Position numbers and translations under genes: made by a program. The notes under the pieces were generated by a model that made no database searches, was not told where the DNA came from, and was given only the letters and a program-made list of their open reading frames with translations. Positions 35,501-43,212 of a stretch of 64,000 nt of DNA are shown piece after piece. Source of the DNA: an uncultured Acidobacteriota bacterium (lineage in GTDB: Bacteria; Acidobacteriota; UBA6911; CAINFC01); the NCBI GenBank assembly GCA_903847975.1, contig CAINFC010000198.1:41477-105476 (forward strand). The letters are read 5' to 3'. Within the stretch, counting starts at the first letter, position 1. Each line of letters begins with the position of its first letter.

Positions 35501-36220
35501 ATTGGGGTGCAGTTCCATCCATTTCGGATTTCCGTTCGGGCGCAGCCTTCCGACGCCGTGGGTGCCGCTTACCCAAAGGCCGCCTCCCAGGGCGGCTTCG
35601 GCGCAGGTGAAAATTCCCAGGGCGGTTTCCGATGCCGGCAAAAGGGTTCGGATTTGCCGGCTGGGCCTGTCGAATTCCAGGACCCGGTTTTCCAGTACGA
35701 TGGCGACTTTCCCTCCCCCCAGAGGCACGAAGTGGTCGCTCTGCTGAAGGCTCTTCCCCTGGAGCTCGGCAATCGGGTAAACCTCCCATCGGGATTGGGA
35801 TTCGACGAAACGTTGCAGGCCGCCCAGATAGACTCCTTCATGCAGCCCCATGCTGACCGGCGGGCCTGCCGGAGAAAGCGCCCAGAGTTCACCCTCCGGG
35901 CTTTCCCGGATTTTCATTTCTCCGACCGGGGTCGGGATCTGGATGATTTTGTAGCCGTCCAGAAGGCTGGCTCGATCCACCTGGCCGTGGACCACCACCA
36001 CCCGGCCGCTGGGGCAGGCGGTAATCACCGCGCAGTAGGATTCGCGCAGCCCGTCTCGCGAGGTGTATCCCTTCCAGGAGGCTGCCGAATGAGACGCCGC
36101 GACGGAGAAGGACGTAAGAAATACGGCAAGAAGGGCGCCGGGCAGAGCTTTGCAGGTTATTCGGCCAACACTTTTTCGAAAGGTGCCCTGCCGCAATCGG
36201 ATTGGAATGTTGTCCTTCAT
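32561..36220 (-). CDS. Hybrid histidine kinase with beta-propeller sensor and Y_Y_Y domain
   Basis: A 1219-residue membrane sensor. After a signal peptide (LLAVFLTSFSVAASH) the first ~640 residues contain propeller repeats (GTIWVGGPGG, GSLWIASGSG, GRIWAGGSRG), then a Y_Y_Y domain (YSYRLDAGPWTMF, SFSRLAPGQHQIEVRA), one membrane helix near 760, a HisKA helix with H846 (GGIAHDFNNLL), a HATPase domain (NLAGNARDAMP, DTGTGMDEP, GLGLATVHGI) and a C-terminal receiver with D1138 (VTDVVLPGMSG). Unlike Bacteroides HTCS proteins it has no AraC output, so an unlinked response protein is needed. The overlap with the fucosidase suggests the ligand is a glycan fragment. Confidence 0.9.
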   Translation of the reverse strand: MKDNIPIRLRQGTFRKSVGRITCKALPGALLAVFLTSFSVAASHSAASWKGYTSRDGLRESYCAVITACPSGRVVVVHGQVDRASLLDGYKIIQIPTPVGEMKIRESPEGELWALSPAGPPVSMGLHEGVYLGGLQRFVESQSRWEVYPIAELQGKSLQQSDHFVPLGGGKVAIVLENRVLEFDRPSRQIRTLLPASETALGIFTCAEAALGGGLWVSGTHGVGRLRPNGNPKWMELHPNPSLGELRDFMDVREVLPEQFFVTAAGPSPQKSTLLRYRSGTWERIASGSREEALTGWDTPEGGYWLVEGAEEYFSLSHIFGSRKMTEERIKPLTGAFMHASASADGSFWIATQSAAARYTPAAWRTPACLEDKAVAVSAGVGGPDGRVFFLSYDRILALDPEGKSREEFPLPKGCRADAALPQGMVLLPDGRITVPILDSNSILMFHPASGTFEMVPHPWAERMIVMGSGKDGSLWISAYRREHSFELQSYDGKEFRTVLNRGSQWHMSHLRAVLEAADGTIWVGGPGGSGLARYRNGNYEAMGPAEGYIGGGAYTILELDHGRILFGDQTHLQVLDGKSWETVQTDTETVRSASRSRDGSLWIASGSGLHRCRDGSWVSLDTRDGIPDGAMQTVFEDRQGRIWAGGSRGIVRYFPDADRDPPETILNESDNLKETPPGGDIRIVFTGMDRWHMTGKDRLLYSYRLDAGPWTMFHPQPYSSFSRLAPGQHQIEVRAMDRNFNVDPHPARLNFLVLRAWYREPGFLAIVLIAAAGTGILAGLHGRNHRRLGILVAERTRDLTTSNELLRQEIQERARTAEERDRLEHQLLQAQKMEAIGRLSGGIAHDFNNLLTVINGYCDLLLHRLKPQDPSVHSLVEIQKAGEKAAALTQQLLAFSRKQVLQPRILDLNTVVKDTEKMLRRLIGEDIRLVVHLHAEPVTVLVDHGQIVQVLMNLAGNARDAMPRGGSLILETGHCELDADYARTEPDVKPGHYVFLAVSDTGTGMDEPTKVRIFEPFFTTKERGRGTGLGLATVHGIVAQSGGHIHVYSEPDRGATFKIYFPRLDAAPELLPEPTRTPVLQGNGSLLLLVEDQPEVRRVTSTALQGFGYRTLEAGSGEEALRLWEERGTEVVALVTDVVLPGMSGRDLAEILKSRQPHLAVLYMSGYTANVVVHHGVLDSGVAFLQKPFSPDALGRKLQELLCGTDAHPQPGTDRNDT

Positions 36221-36337
36221 AATCGTTTTCTTGGTGCGATGCTTTACCTGCGTCCTTTACGGATTTCTATTCAGTTATAACATAGCAAGAAAGTATACCG
36301 TACGGAAAGCCGGTGGGTGAATGAGTGAACCGGGACA

Positions 36338-37615
36338 CTATGCCTGGCCGGGCAGGCAGCACTTTTTATATTTCCGGCCGCTCCCGCAGGGACAGGGATC
36401 GTTTCGGCCGGGCGCCGTACCGGGCGGAGGAGAGGAGACATCCGCCACCCCGGCCCTGGCTGCGGCCTGCAGGGCGGTCTGCCTGCGCCAGACGGCGGCG
36501 ACTTCGGCGACGAAGGGGCGGCAGTGGTTGAAAAATCTCCGGTAGCCCGGGCACAAGTAATTCCACCCGATTTCCCCGCCGTCCGGTGCGGGCAGGAAGC
36601 GGTTTTTAGGGCATTCGCCGTGGCACATGGTCCGCACTTCGCAGCCGAGGCAGCAGCGCGGCAGGGAATTCCGTTTGGCTTGCCCGAAGGCTTTCTGCCG
36701 GGGGGCCTGCAGCAGCTCCGCCAGCGGCGCCTGGAGGATGTTGCCGATGCGGTGCCCGGGATCCATGAAATGATCGCAGCAGTAAAAATCCCCGTTGTGC
36801 TCCACCGTCGGAATGGAGCCGCACTCCGGACGGAAAAGGCAGAGGGAGTGCTCCTGTCCGAAAGCCGTTCGGGTGGCTTCCTCGAAAATCTGCACCTTGA
36901 TCCGGCCGATATCCTGCTGCTTCCATTCGTCGAATACCGTGCAAAGAAAACGCCCCCAGGCTTCTGCCGGCACGGTTCGCGGACTGACTCCGCCCTGCGA
37001 ACCGGGATCCGGTTCCACCAGAGGCAGAAAGGAGATGTAAGCGGCTTCCAGCCGCCGAAAGAACCGGTAGACTTCCAGGGGAAATGTTACATTCCGGGAA
37101 TGAACCACGCAAAGGATATCTGTCGGGACCCGGTGGCGACGCAGCCGGTGGTAGGCTGCCACGGCGGCGGCATGCGACCCGCCGCCGACGGCCGAGCAGC
37201 GGAACAGGTCGTGGACTTCCTGCGGTCCGTCCATGCTGAGTCCGACCCGGAATCCTTCCCGGGCCAGGAAGAGACACCATTCCTCGTCGAGCAGGATCCC
37301 GTTGGTCTGCAGCCCGTTGGCCACCTGCTGGTGTGTCCGCCGGTACTTCTTCTGCAGGGAGACGGCCCTGCGGAAGAACGCCAGCCCGGCCAGAGCCGGC
37401 TCGCCGCCGTGCCAGGAAAAGCGGACCGTCTCCTCCGCGGAGGCCTCCAGATGCTGGGCGATATAGGCCTCCAACAGTGCTTCGGTCATGCCGGCCAGGG
37501 AGCCTTGGGGATAGAGCTGCGGATGGACGCGGTAGTAGCAGTAGCGGCAGGAAAGGTTGCAGCGCGGACCTACCGGCTTCACGAATACCTGAAAATCGAC
37601 TGGTTCCCGGGACAT
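36338..37615 (-). CDS. Radical SAM sulfatase maturase (anSME-like) with SEC-C tail
   Basis: A 425-residue radical SAM enzyme. The SAM cluster motif is C19-X3-C23-X2-C26 (GPRCNLSCRYCYY); FSWHGGEPALAG and GLQTNGILLD are family marks. SPASM-type auxiliary cluster cysteines follow (LCLFRPECGSIP, CCDHF, CCLGCEVRTMCHGECPKNR). The C-terminus carries a SEC-C zinc motif, DPCPCGSGRKYKKCC, not part of the basic anSME. The family converts the sulfatase active-site Cys or Ser to formylglycine; the Cys-type sulfatase at 41283-42716 is a natural substrate. Divergent from the sugar-binding lipoprotein gene. Confidence 0.9.
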   Translation of the reverse strand: MSREPVDFQVFVKPVGPRCNLSCRYCYYRVHPQLYPQGSLAGMTEALLEAYIAQHLEASAEETVRFSWHGGEPALAGLAFFRRAVSLQKKYRRTHQQVANGLQTNGILLDEEWCLFLAREGFRVGLSMDGPQEVHDLFRCSAVGGGSHAAAVAAYHRLRRHRVPTDILCVVHSRNVTFPLEVYRFFRRLEAAYISFLPLVEPDPGSQGGVSPRTVPAEAWGRFLCTVFDEWKQQDIGRIKVQIFEEATRTAFGQEHSLCLFRPECGSIPTVEHNGDFYCCDHFMDPGHRIGNILQAPLAELLQAPRQKAFGQAKRNSLPRCCLGCEVRTMCHGECPKNRFLPAPDGGEIGWNYLCPGYRRFFNHCRPFVAEVAAVWRRQTALQAAARAGVADVSSPPPGTAPGRNDPCPCGSGRKYKKCCLPGQA

Positions 37616-37687
37616 GGAAAAGGTATAGAATTAAAAGGAAGCGAAGTCAAACCAAAGATGGGAAGAGAAGCCGAAAGGGTGAAAGGA

Positions 37688-38644
37688 ATGCAGAAGAGGT
37701 TGGAGCCGCTGGTGTGGCTGGGAATAATTGCCGTTCTGGCGTTGAATTCCGGGTGTGCCGCGCCGCCTTCGGAGCCGGCCGGGGACGGACGGGGGAAGAC
37801 GGTCATGGGCGTCTCCCTGTTGAACCTTTCTTCGGAGTTCATTGTTCTGCTGAACCGGGCCATGGAGCGCAAGGCCGGCGAGCTGGGGGTCCGGCTGATT
37901 GTCAACGACGCCCAGCGCAGCGCGGAAAAGCAGGTGCAGCAGGTGGAGGGATTCATTGCCCAGAAAGTGGATGCCATCATTCTCAATCCCTGCGAGCAGG
38001 CGGCCAGCTCTCCCGCCGTGGACCAGGCTCGGGCCGCCGGCATACCGATCGTCAATGTGAATTCGGAGACCCAATCCGCCCCCACCGCCTTTGTCGGATC
38101 CCGCGATGAGGAATCCGCCCGGCTGGCGATGGAGTATGTCTCCCGCCGCCTGGAGGGTCGGGGCAGCGTGGTGATGATGGAAGGGTTCCTGGGGCAAACG
38201 GCGCAGCTGAAGCGCCGCACCGGGGCGATGGAGGTTTTTTCGAAGCAGGCCGGGTTGCAGCTCCTGGCGGCGCAGACCGCGGAGTGGGATCGCGCCAAAG
38301 CCGTATCCCTCATGGAGAACTGGATCCAGTCCTTCGGTCCGAAAATTCAGGCAGTCTTTGCCCAGAATGACGAAATGGCCATGGGAGCGCTGCTGGCTCT
38401 GGAGCAGACCGGGCAGAAAAGCAGGGTGGTGGTGGTCGGAGTGGACGCCATTGCCGATGCCCTGCAGGCGGTGAAGGACGGCCGCCTGGATGCCACCGTC
38501 TTCCAGGATGCCGAAAGGCAGGGCGGCACCGCGCTGGAAATTGCGTGGAAGATTGTCCGCCGGCAGGCCTACGATTCCGAGGTGTACATTCCCTTTCAGC
38601 TGGTGACCCGGGAAAACGTCGACTCTTTCCTGAGGCAAAGATGA
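37688..38644 (+). CDS. Sugar-binding periplasmic protein (RbsB-like), probable lipoprotein
   Basis: A 318-residue Peripla_BP_4 protein of ABC sugar importers. ATG 37688 (rather than 37658) gives a compact signal with a possible lipobox (LALNSGC). Domain marks: MGVSLLNLSSEFIVLLNR, VDAIILNPCEQAA, GIPIVNVNSE, VVVVGVDAIADALQAV and GRLDATVFQDAERQG. No permease or ATPase gene is adjacent, so it is either an orphan binding protein using another importer or a sensor partner. Its stop overlaps the start of the protease gene (ATGA). Possible ligand: a sugar freed by the neighbouring fucosidase and sulfatase. Confidence 0.85.
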   Translation: MQKRLEPLVWLGIIAVLALNSGCAAPPSEPAGDGRGKTVMGVSLLNLSSEFIVLLNRAMERKAGELGVRLIVNDAQRSAEKQVQQVEGFIAQKVDAIILNPCEQAASSPAVDQARAAGIPIVNVNSETQSAPTAFVGSRDEESARLAMEYVSRRLEGRGSVVMMEGFLGQTAQLKRRTGAMEVFSKQAGLQLLAAQTAEWDRAKAVSLMENWIQSFGPKIQAVFAQNDEMAMGALLALEQTGQKSRVVVVGVDAIADALQAVKDGRLDATVFQDAERQGGTALEIAWKIVRRQAYDSEVYIPFQLVTRENVDSFLRQR

Positions 38645-39564
38645 TGGTCTTTCCGCAAAAAGATCATCGTATGGCAAGGAGGGTCCGGGGCTATGTCGTC
38701 AGGCTGCTTATGGTGTCGGTCCTGTCCTTCGTACCGGCCGCCGGCGCCGGACAGGATCCGCTGCGCTCCGGTCGGGAGGCGGCGCGCGGCCCTCAGATTC
38801 TTGGCGGAACGCAGGCCCAGGCCGGGGATTATCCCTGGCAGGTGGCTTTGATCCGCGAGTGGGAAGACAATCCGTATGACGGACTTGCTTGCGGGGGATC
38901 GCTGATCACCCCCGAATGGGTGCTCACCGCCGCGCACTGCGTCATCATCGCCGGATTCCCGGTCTCCCCCGAAAGCCGTCAGGTGATTCTCGGGGTGCTA
39001 AAACTGAGCGATGCTCCTCGAACGGGTTCCCAGGGACAGCGGCTCAACGTCGATCGGATCATTCCGCATCCCGGTTTTGAATATGCCAGCCTGCAGAACG
39101 ATATCGCCCTGCTTCACCTGAGCACCCCGGCGGAGCTGGGTCCCATGGTGGGAACCATTGTTCCGGCTTCCAACGCGAATGAGGTCCTGTTTTCTCCTTC
39201 CGTAAATGCTACGGTCATCGGCTGGGGCTCGCAGGGGGAGACGCGCCCGGACGAACTGTATCGGCTTTCCCTGCCGATTGTTATCCGGCGGGACTGTGAG
39301 GCTGCGATGGGACCCGTGTTTCCCAGCAACCTCTGTGCGGGCTCCGGAGAGGCCGGCCAGGATGCCTGCACCGGGGACAGCGGCGGCCCGCTGGTGGTGC
39401 CCGACGGATCCGGAGGCTGGCTGCTGGCCGGGATCGTAAGCTGGGGATATTCTCCGTGCGGGCAGTCCGGTCGCTTCAGTGTCTACACAAGGGTGGCCAG
39501 CTACAAATCCTGGATCCATCAGTACATCGGTCCCTTCTTTTATCTGCCTTTTGTGGCCAGGTAA
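38641..39564 (+). CDS. Secreted trypsin-like serine protease (S1)
   Basis: A 307-residue chymotrypsin-fold protease with intact triad: H99 (LTAAHC), D154 (NDIALLHL) and S247 (GDSGGPLV). The mature N-terminus ILGGTQAQAGDYPWQV matches the activation site of trypsin zymogens, so a ~45-residue signal and propeptide precedes it. Conserved Cys residues (CGGSL, LTAAHC, CTGDSGGP) suggest disulfides. ATG 38641 overlaps the stop of the sugar-binding protein gene (ATGA). Residue D241 (QDACTGDSGG) six before the Ser suggests trypsin-like Lys/Arg specificity. Confidence 0.9.
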   Translation: MMVFPQKDHRMARRVRGYVVRLLMVSVLSFVPAAGAGQDPLRSGREAARGPQILGGTQAQAGDYPWQVALIREWEDNPYDGLACGGSLITPEWVLTAAHCVIIAGFPVSPESRQVILGVLKLSDAPRTGSQGQRLNVDRIIPHPGFEYASLQNDIALLHLSTPAELGPMVGTIVPASNANEVLFSPSVNATVIGWGSQGETRPDELYRLSLPIVIRRDCEAAMGPVFPSNLCAGSGEAGQDACTGDSGGPLVVPDGSGGWLLAGIVSWGYSPCGQSGRFSVYTRVASYKSWIHQYIGPFFYLPFVAR

Positions 39565-39581
39565 ACCGGATCGCCCTTATC

Positions 39582-40541
39582 TTACCGGACGATGCCGTCG
39601 AAGAGAACGGTGGAGAGGTATCGCTCCGCGCCGTCCGGCAGGATCGCCACGATCGTCTTCCCGGCGAACTCCTCGCTTTGAGCCAGGCGGCAGGCCGCGG
39701 CAGCCGCTGCGCCGCTGCTGATCCCGCACAGAATTCCCTCCTCTTTGGCCAGGCGTCGGGCGAAATCCAGAGCCTCCGCGCTTTCCACCTGCTCCACCCG
39801 GTCCAGGAGCGAGAGGTCGAGGTTGTCCGGAATGAACCCGGGACCGATTCCCTGGATTTTGTGGGGGCTGGGCTTGAGTTCCTGCCCGGCAAGAATCTGG
39901 GTAATCACCGGGCTTTCCTTCGGCTCCACGGCGACAGAGAGGATCGCGCTCCCGCGGGTTTTCTTGAAGAACCGGGAAATGCCGGTGATGGTCCCGCCGG
40001 TTCCCGCTCCGGCAACGAGAACGTCTACGGCCCCGTCCGTATCGTTCCAGATTTCCGGCCCGGTTGTTTTTTCGTGGATGGCGGGATTGGCCGGGTTCCT
40101 GAATTGCTGGGGAAGGTAGTAGTGCCCCGGTTCGGATCGGGCCAAGGATTCGGCGCGGCTGATGGCGCCCTTCATCCCTTCGGCCCCGGGAGTCAGGGTC
40201 AGCCTGGCACCCAGCGCGGCCAGAACCATCCGTCTCTCCATGCTCATGGTTTCGGGCATCGTCAAAGTGATGCCGTACCCGCGGGCCGCAGCCACAAAAG
40301 CCAGGGCAATTCCCGTATTCCCGCTGGTCGGCTCGACAATCTCCATTCCGGGCTTTAGGATGCCTCGCTGTTCGGCATCCCAGATCATCGCGGCTCCGAT
40401 TCGGCATTTGACGGAGTACGCCGGATTGCGGCCTTCGATTTTAGCCAGTACTCTGGCCTTTGCACCCCGGGTAACCCGGTTCAGCTGAACCAGCGGGGTG
40501 CGCCCGATGGATTCCGAGTTGTCCAGAAAAATATTCGCCAT
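39582..40541 (-). CDS. cysK: Cysteine synthase (O-acetylserine sulfhydrylase)
   Basis: PLP enzyme of 319 residues that makes cysteine from O-acetylserine and sulfide. The PLP lysine is K45 ([11 protein letters not shown]), the substrate loop is TSGNTG (72-77) and the phosphate loop is [10 protein letters not shown]. Length is normal. ATG 40541 has AAGGG 9 bases upstream. It lies 36 bases after an Rrf2 regulator gene on the same strand; such pairs (as with CymR and related proteins) usually tie sulfur or Fe-S status to cysteine synthesis. It could be CysM rather than CysK; this was not resolved. Confidence 0.92.
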   Translation of the reverse strand: MANIFLDNSESIGRTPLVQLNRVTRGAKARVLAKIEGRNPAYSVKCRIGAAMIWDAEQRGILKPGMEIVEPTSGNTGIALAFVAAARGYGITLTMPETMSMERRMVLAALGARLTLTPGAEGMKGAISRAESLARSEPGHYYLPQQFRNPANPAIHEKTTGPEIWNDTDGAVDVLVAGAGTGGTITGISRFFKKTRGSAILSVAVEPKESPVITQILAGQELKPSPHKIQGIGPGFIPDNLDLSLLDRVEQVESAEALDFARRLAKEEGILCGISSGAAAAAACRLAQSEEFAGKTIVAILPDGAERYLSTVLFDGIVR

Positions 40542-40577
40542 AATTTCATCCCTTTATTTTGATTGTGCGGTCCATGT

Positions 40578-41027
40578 TCAAATGACAAAATCGGTGGCCA
40601 GGCGGCTGGACTTCTCCCGCTCTCTTTCCAGCAGCTGTGCAAAGGTCGTGGTGTCCAGAACCCGGTCCATGGACTTCTGGACTTCCGTCCAGGTCGGTAA
40701 AAAGACGCAGTCCGGCGACATGGGGCAGTCATTTGCGCCCGGCTGGTCGAAGCAGGAAACCATTCGTATCGGGCCGTCGATCAAGCGGATGACTTCCCCG
40801 AGGGTGACCTTTCCTGGTTCCCGAACCAGACGGTATCCGCCGGCTCTTCCTCGTTGCGCTTCCAGCAGCCCGCCTTTTTGCAGCTGGTTCAGAATCGCTT
40901 CCAGATAACGCTGCGGAATATGCTGCGACCTTGAAATTTCCGCAATGGTCAGAACCCGGCTGCTGCCGTTCCGGCATATTTCGAAAACCGCCCGTAAGGC
41001 ATATTGGCATTTCGTTCCGATAATCAT
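40578..41027 (-). CDS. Rrf2-family transcriptional regulator
   Basis: A 149-residue winged-helix regulator of the IscR/CymR group. The helix-turn-helix reads LTIAEISRSQHIPQRYLEAI and the wing RGRAGGYRLVREP. Three Cys in the sensor loop (C92, C101, C107) have a spacing close to the cluster cysteines of IscR, so Fe-S binding is possible; the CymR type lacks them. It precedes cysK. The predicted -10 element is so close to ATG 41027 that the mRNA would be essentially leaderless, and no ribosome site is present. An inverted repeat over its own promoter suggests autoregulation. Confidence 0.9.
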   Translation of the reverse strand: MIIGTKCQYALRAVFEICRNGSSRVLTIAEISRSQHIPQRYLEAILNQLQKGGLLEAQRGRAGGYRLVREPGKVTLGEVIRLIDGPIRMVSCFDQPGANDCPMSPDCVFLPTWTEVQKSMDRVLDTTTFAQLLEREREKSSRLATDFVI

Positions 41028-41035
41028 AAGCGAAA

Positions 41036-41064
41036 ATAATAAGACATATACTACGATTAGTCAA
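41036..41064 (-). promoter_or_regulatory. Promoter of rrf2-cysK
   Basis: Minus strand: TTGACT (41064-41059), 17-base spacer, TATTAT (41041-41036). The expected start of transcription is about 41029, two bases before the ATG at 41027, implying a leaderless transcript. Confidence 0.75.
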
Positions 41065-41080
41065 TAGATATTTAGTATAT
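41046..41080. promoter_or_regulatory. Inverted repeat, candidate Rrf2 operator
   Basis: ATATACTA (41046-41053) and TAGTATAT (41073-41080) are perfect inverted copies 19 bases apart in an AT-rich tract, bracketing the -35 element of the rrf2-cysK promoter. The position fits a dimeric regulator controlling its own operon. Confidence 0.55.
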
Positions 41081-41282
41081 AATTGATAAAAAAATAATTT
41101 TGCTGAGGCGGCCTTAATAAGAAATCAATTTTTCATGGACGAAAGCCCCAAATCGTTTTATCGTTAAGGGGTCAATCCTGGACGGAAGCCCCGTGAACGG
41201 TCCGGATGGAGATATCATCGGGGGGGGTAGGAATTTCCTGTCAAGGGCGGAAAGGGAACTCGTTTCAGAAAAAGGAGAGGGT

Positions 41283-42716
41283 ATGGATCGACGCGGTTTT
41301 ATGGGACGGGCCTGGGCGATGGCCGCGGCCATCGGAGCGGGAGCCGGGGGCAACGGTTCCGCGGAGGCGAAGAAATACAATTTCGTATTTTTCCTGATCG
41401 ACGACCTCGGGTGGGCCGATGTGGGTTGCAACAACCCGGATACCTTTTATGAAACTCCGAATATCGACCGGCTGGCCCGGGAGGGGATGCGCTTCACGGA
41501 TGGATACGCCGCCTGCCCGGTATGCTCGCCCACCCGCGCCAGTATCATGACCGGCAAGTACCCGGTCCGGGTGGGAATCACCGACTGGATTCCGGGGGAG
41601 AACCGCTCCGCAAAGCTGCGGGCCGTGCCCAACGCCGACCGGCTGGAGCTCAGGGAAGAGACGATTGCCGAAGCGCTGCGGGCCGCCGGCTACCGGACCG
41701 GTTTTGTGGGCAAGTGGCATCTGGGCGCAGAAGGGTTCTATCCCGAACAGCAGGGCTTCGAGAGCAATGCCGGCGGATGCAACTGGGGCAGCCCGCAGAA
41801 AGGCTATTTTGCACCCTGGGGGATGCCGACGCTGTCGGAAAGTTCGAAAGGGACTCACCTGGACGACCGGCTGACGGAAGAAGCCGAAAAATGGCTTGCG
41901 GAGCACCAGGGCCAACCATTCTACCTGCAGTTCTGCCACTACACCGTGCACCGCCCGATCCAGGCCAAACCGGAGCTCGTCGAAAAATACCGGGCCAAGC
42001 TTGCGGCGCGCCCGGGGCAGGAGGAAGTAAAGCTCACGGCGGAGCATGACGTTTTCAACCGGGAAACCCAGAATGACCCGGTCTATGCCGCCATGGTGGA
42101 AAACATGGATGCCAGCATCGGCCGGGTTTTACGGAAAATAAAGGAACTGGGACTGGAGGAGCGCACGGTGGTGATTTTCATGTCCGACAACGGGGGCCTT
42201 TCCACGGTCAAAAACGCACCGACCTCCAACCGCCCGTTCCGTGCCGGAAAGGGCTGGCTTTATGAGGGGGGCATCCGAGAGCCGCTGATCATCAAGTGGC
42301 CGGGAGTAACCCGGCCGGGGAGCGTGTGCCGCCATCCGGTGGTGTCCACCGATTTCTATCCGACCCTGCTTACCATGGCCGGGCTGCCCCTGAAGCCCGA
42401 GCAGCATCGGGACGGCGTCAGCCTTGCGCCGCTGCTCGAAGGGAAAAAGCAGGAGCTGGCGCCTCGTCCCATTTTCTGGCATTACCCCCACTATCACGGC
42501 TCGGGGCACCGGCCCGCCGGAGCGGTGAGATTCGGGGATTTCAAGCTGATCGAGTTTTTCGAGGACATGCGGGTCGAACTCTTTCATCTGAAGGATGACA
42601 TCGCCGAAAAGAACGACCTATCGGCCCGCATGCCGGAAAAAACCGCCGAACTTCGCCGGCTGCTGCATGACTGGCGCAGCCGCACCGGGGCCCGCATGCC
42701 GGCCGGCCCGGAATAG
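41283..42716 (+). CDS. Exported arylsulfatase-family sulfatase (Cys type)
   Basis: Sulfate ester hydrolase of 477 residues. The formylglycine motif is C81-S-P-T-R with ASIMTGKYP after it. Metal ligands show as FFLIDDLGWADVGC and FMSDNGG; GFVGKWHLG is also typical. The N-terminus DRRGFMGRAWAMAAAIGAGA looks like a twin-arginine export signal. ATG 41283 has AAGGAGAGG upstream. The Cys motif needs oxidation to formylglycine, and a maturase is encoded 3.7 kb away at 36338-37615. The substrate is probably a sulfated polysaccharide, perhaps fucan-like given the GH29 enzyme nearby; not proven. Confidence 0.92.
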   Translation: MDRRGFMGRAWAMAAAIGAGAGGNGSAEAKKYNFVFFLIDDLGWADVGCNNPDTFYETPNIDRLAREGMRFTDGYAACPVCSPTRASIMTGKYPVRVGITDWIPGENRSAKLRAVPNADRLELREETIAEALRAAGYRTGFVGKWHLGAEGFYPEQQGFESNAGGCNWGSPQKGYFAPWGMPTLSESSKGTHLDDRLTEEAEKWLAEHQGQPFYLQFCHYTVHRPIQAKPELVEKYRAKLAARPGQEEVKLTAEHDVFNRETQNDPVYAAMVENMDASIGRVLRKIKELGLEERTVVIFMSDNGGLSTVKNAPTSNRPFRAGKGWLYEGGIREPLIIKWPGVTRPGSVCRHPVVSTDFYPTLLTMAGLPLKPEQHRDGVSLAPLLEGKKQELAPRPIFWHYPHYHGSGHRPAGAVRFGDFKLIEFFEDMRVELFHLKDDIAEKNDLSARMPEKTAELRRLLHDWRSRTGARMPAGPE

Positions 42717-43212
42717 TCGCACACCTCTCCGTTTCCATGGGAGCGACGGCGGTTCGCTCTTTTTTCCGTATCCCCATTGCTGACGGTCCGGCAGAAAGTC
42801 GCACACCTGTGGATTTCCGTTGGGGAAAGCCCTTATAGGGCTTCGTAACGCAGCCCGGGGTTGGCGCGCTTCGCGCCTACCCCGGGTTGGGACACCCGTA
42901 AGCAACAACCCGGAAAGGGTTGCGCATAATCAAGCCGTGCCAGGTGTTTGCGCAGCCCTTTCAGGGTTGGGTTTTAAACAAATCCGCCTTCCCGGGGTAG
43001 CGCCTATGCGGTTCAACCCCTGCCGGGAGGTGGCACGGATTTCCTTTTCAGGGTAAAAATATTAGGGGGGCGGCCGGAGGGATCCGGATTCCGCTTTTCA
43101 AATCCAGCCGCCGGCAGCCGGGTAGTCGCGCGTGGTTTTATTGCGGAGGCCATACGGGGAGGCCGTTCGCGGGAGCGGTCTGAGTTCAATTTTTCAGAAA
43201 GGAATGCCTGCC
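42717..43212. other. Intergenic region with REP-like repeat unit
   Basis: A 496-base gap. 42791-43027 is a palindrome-rich composite repeat (listed separately); 43028-43212 leads to the TPR gene and shows no consensus promoter. Short frames over it come from the repeat and are not convincing genes. Confidence 0.6.
42791..43027 (+). repeat. REP-like composite repeat, copy 1
   Basis: Contains hairpin module 1 at 42854-42886 (CCCGGGGTTGGCGCG, CTT loop, CGCGCCTACCCCGGG) and degenerate hairpin module 2 at 42991-43027, about 105 bases apart, with shorter CCGGAAAGGGTTGCGC-type stems between. The left flank (cctgtggatttccgttgggg) recurs at 63901-64000, and the whole unit recurs inverted at 50221-50494. 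Confidence 0.8.

Noticed and set aside
36524..37657. N-terminal extension of the sugar-binding protein frame
   Set aside because: It runs antisense through the sulfatase maturase gene; the lipoprotein-type signal at 37688 marks the real start.
42791..43027. CRISPR array
   Set aside because: The palindromic units are not regularly spaced identical repeats with unique spacers; only one composite unit per site and no cas genes.
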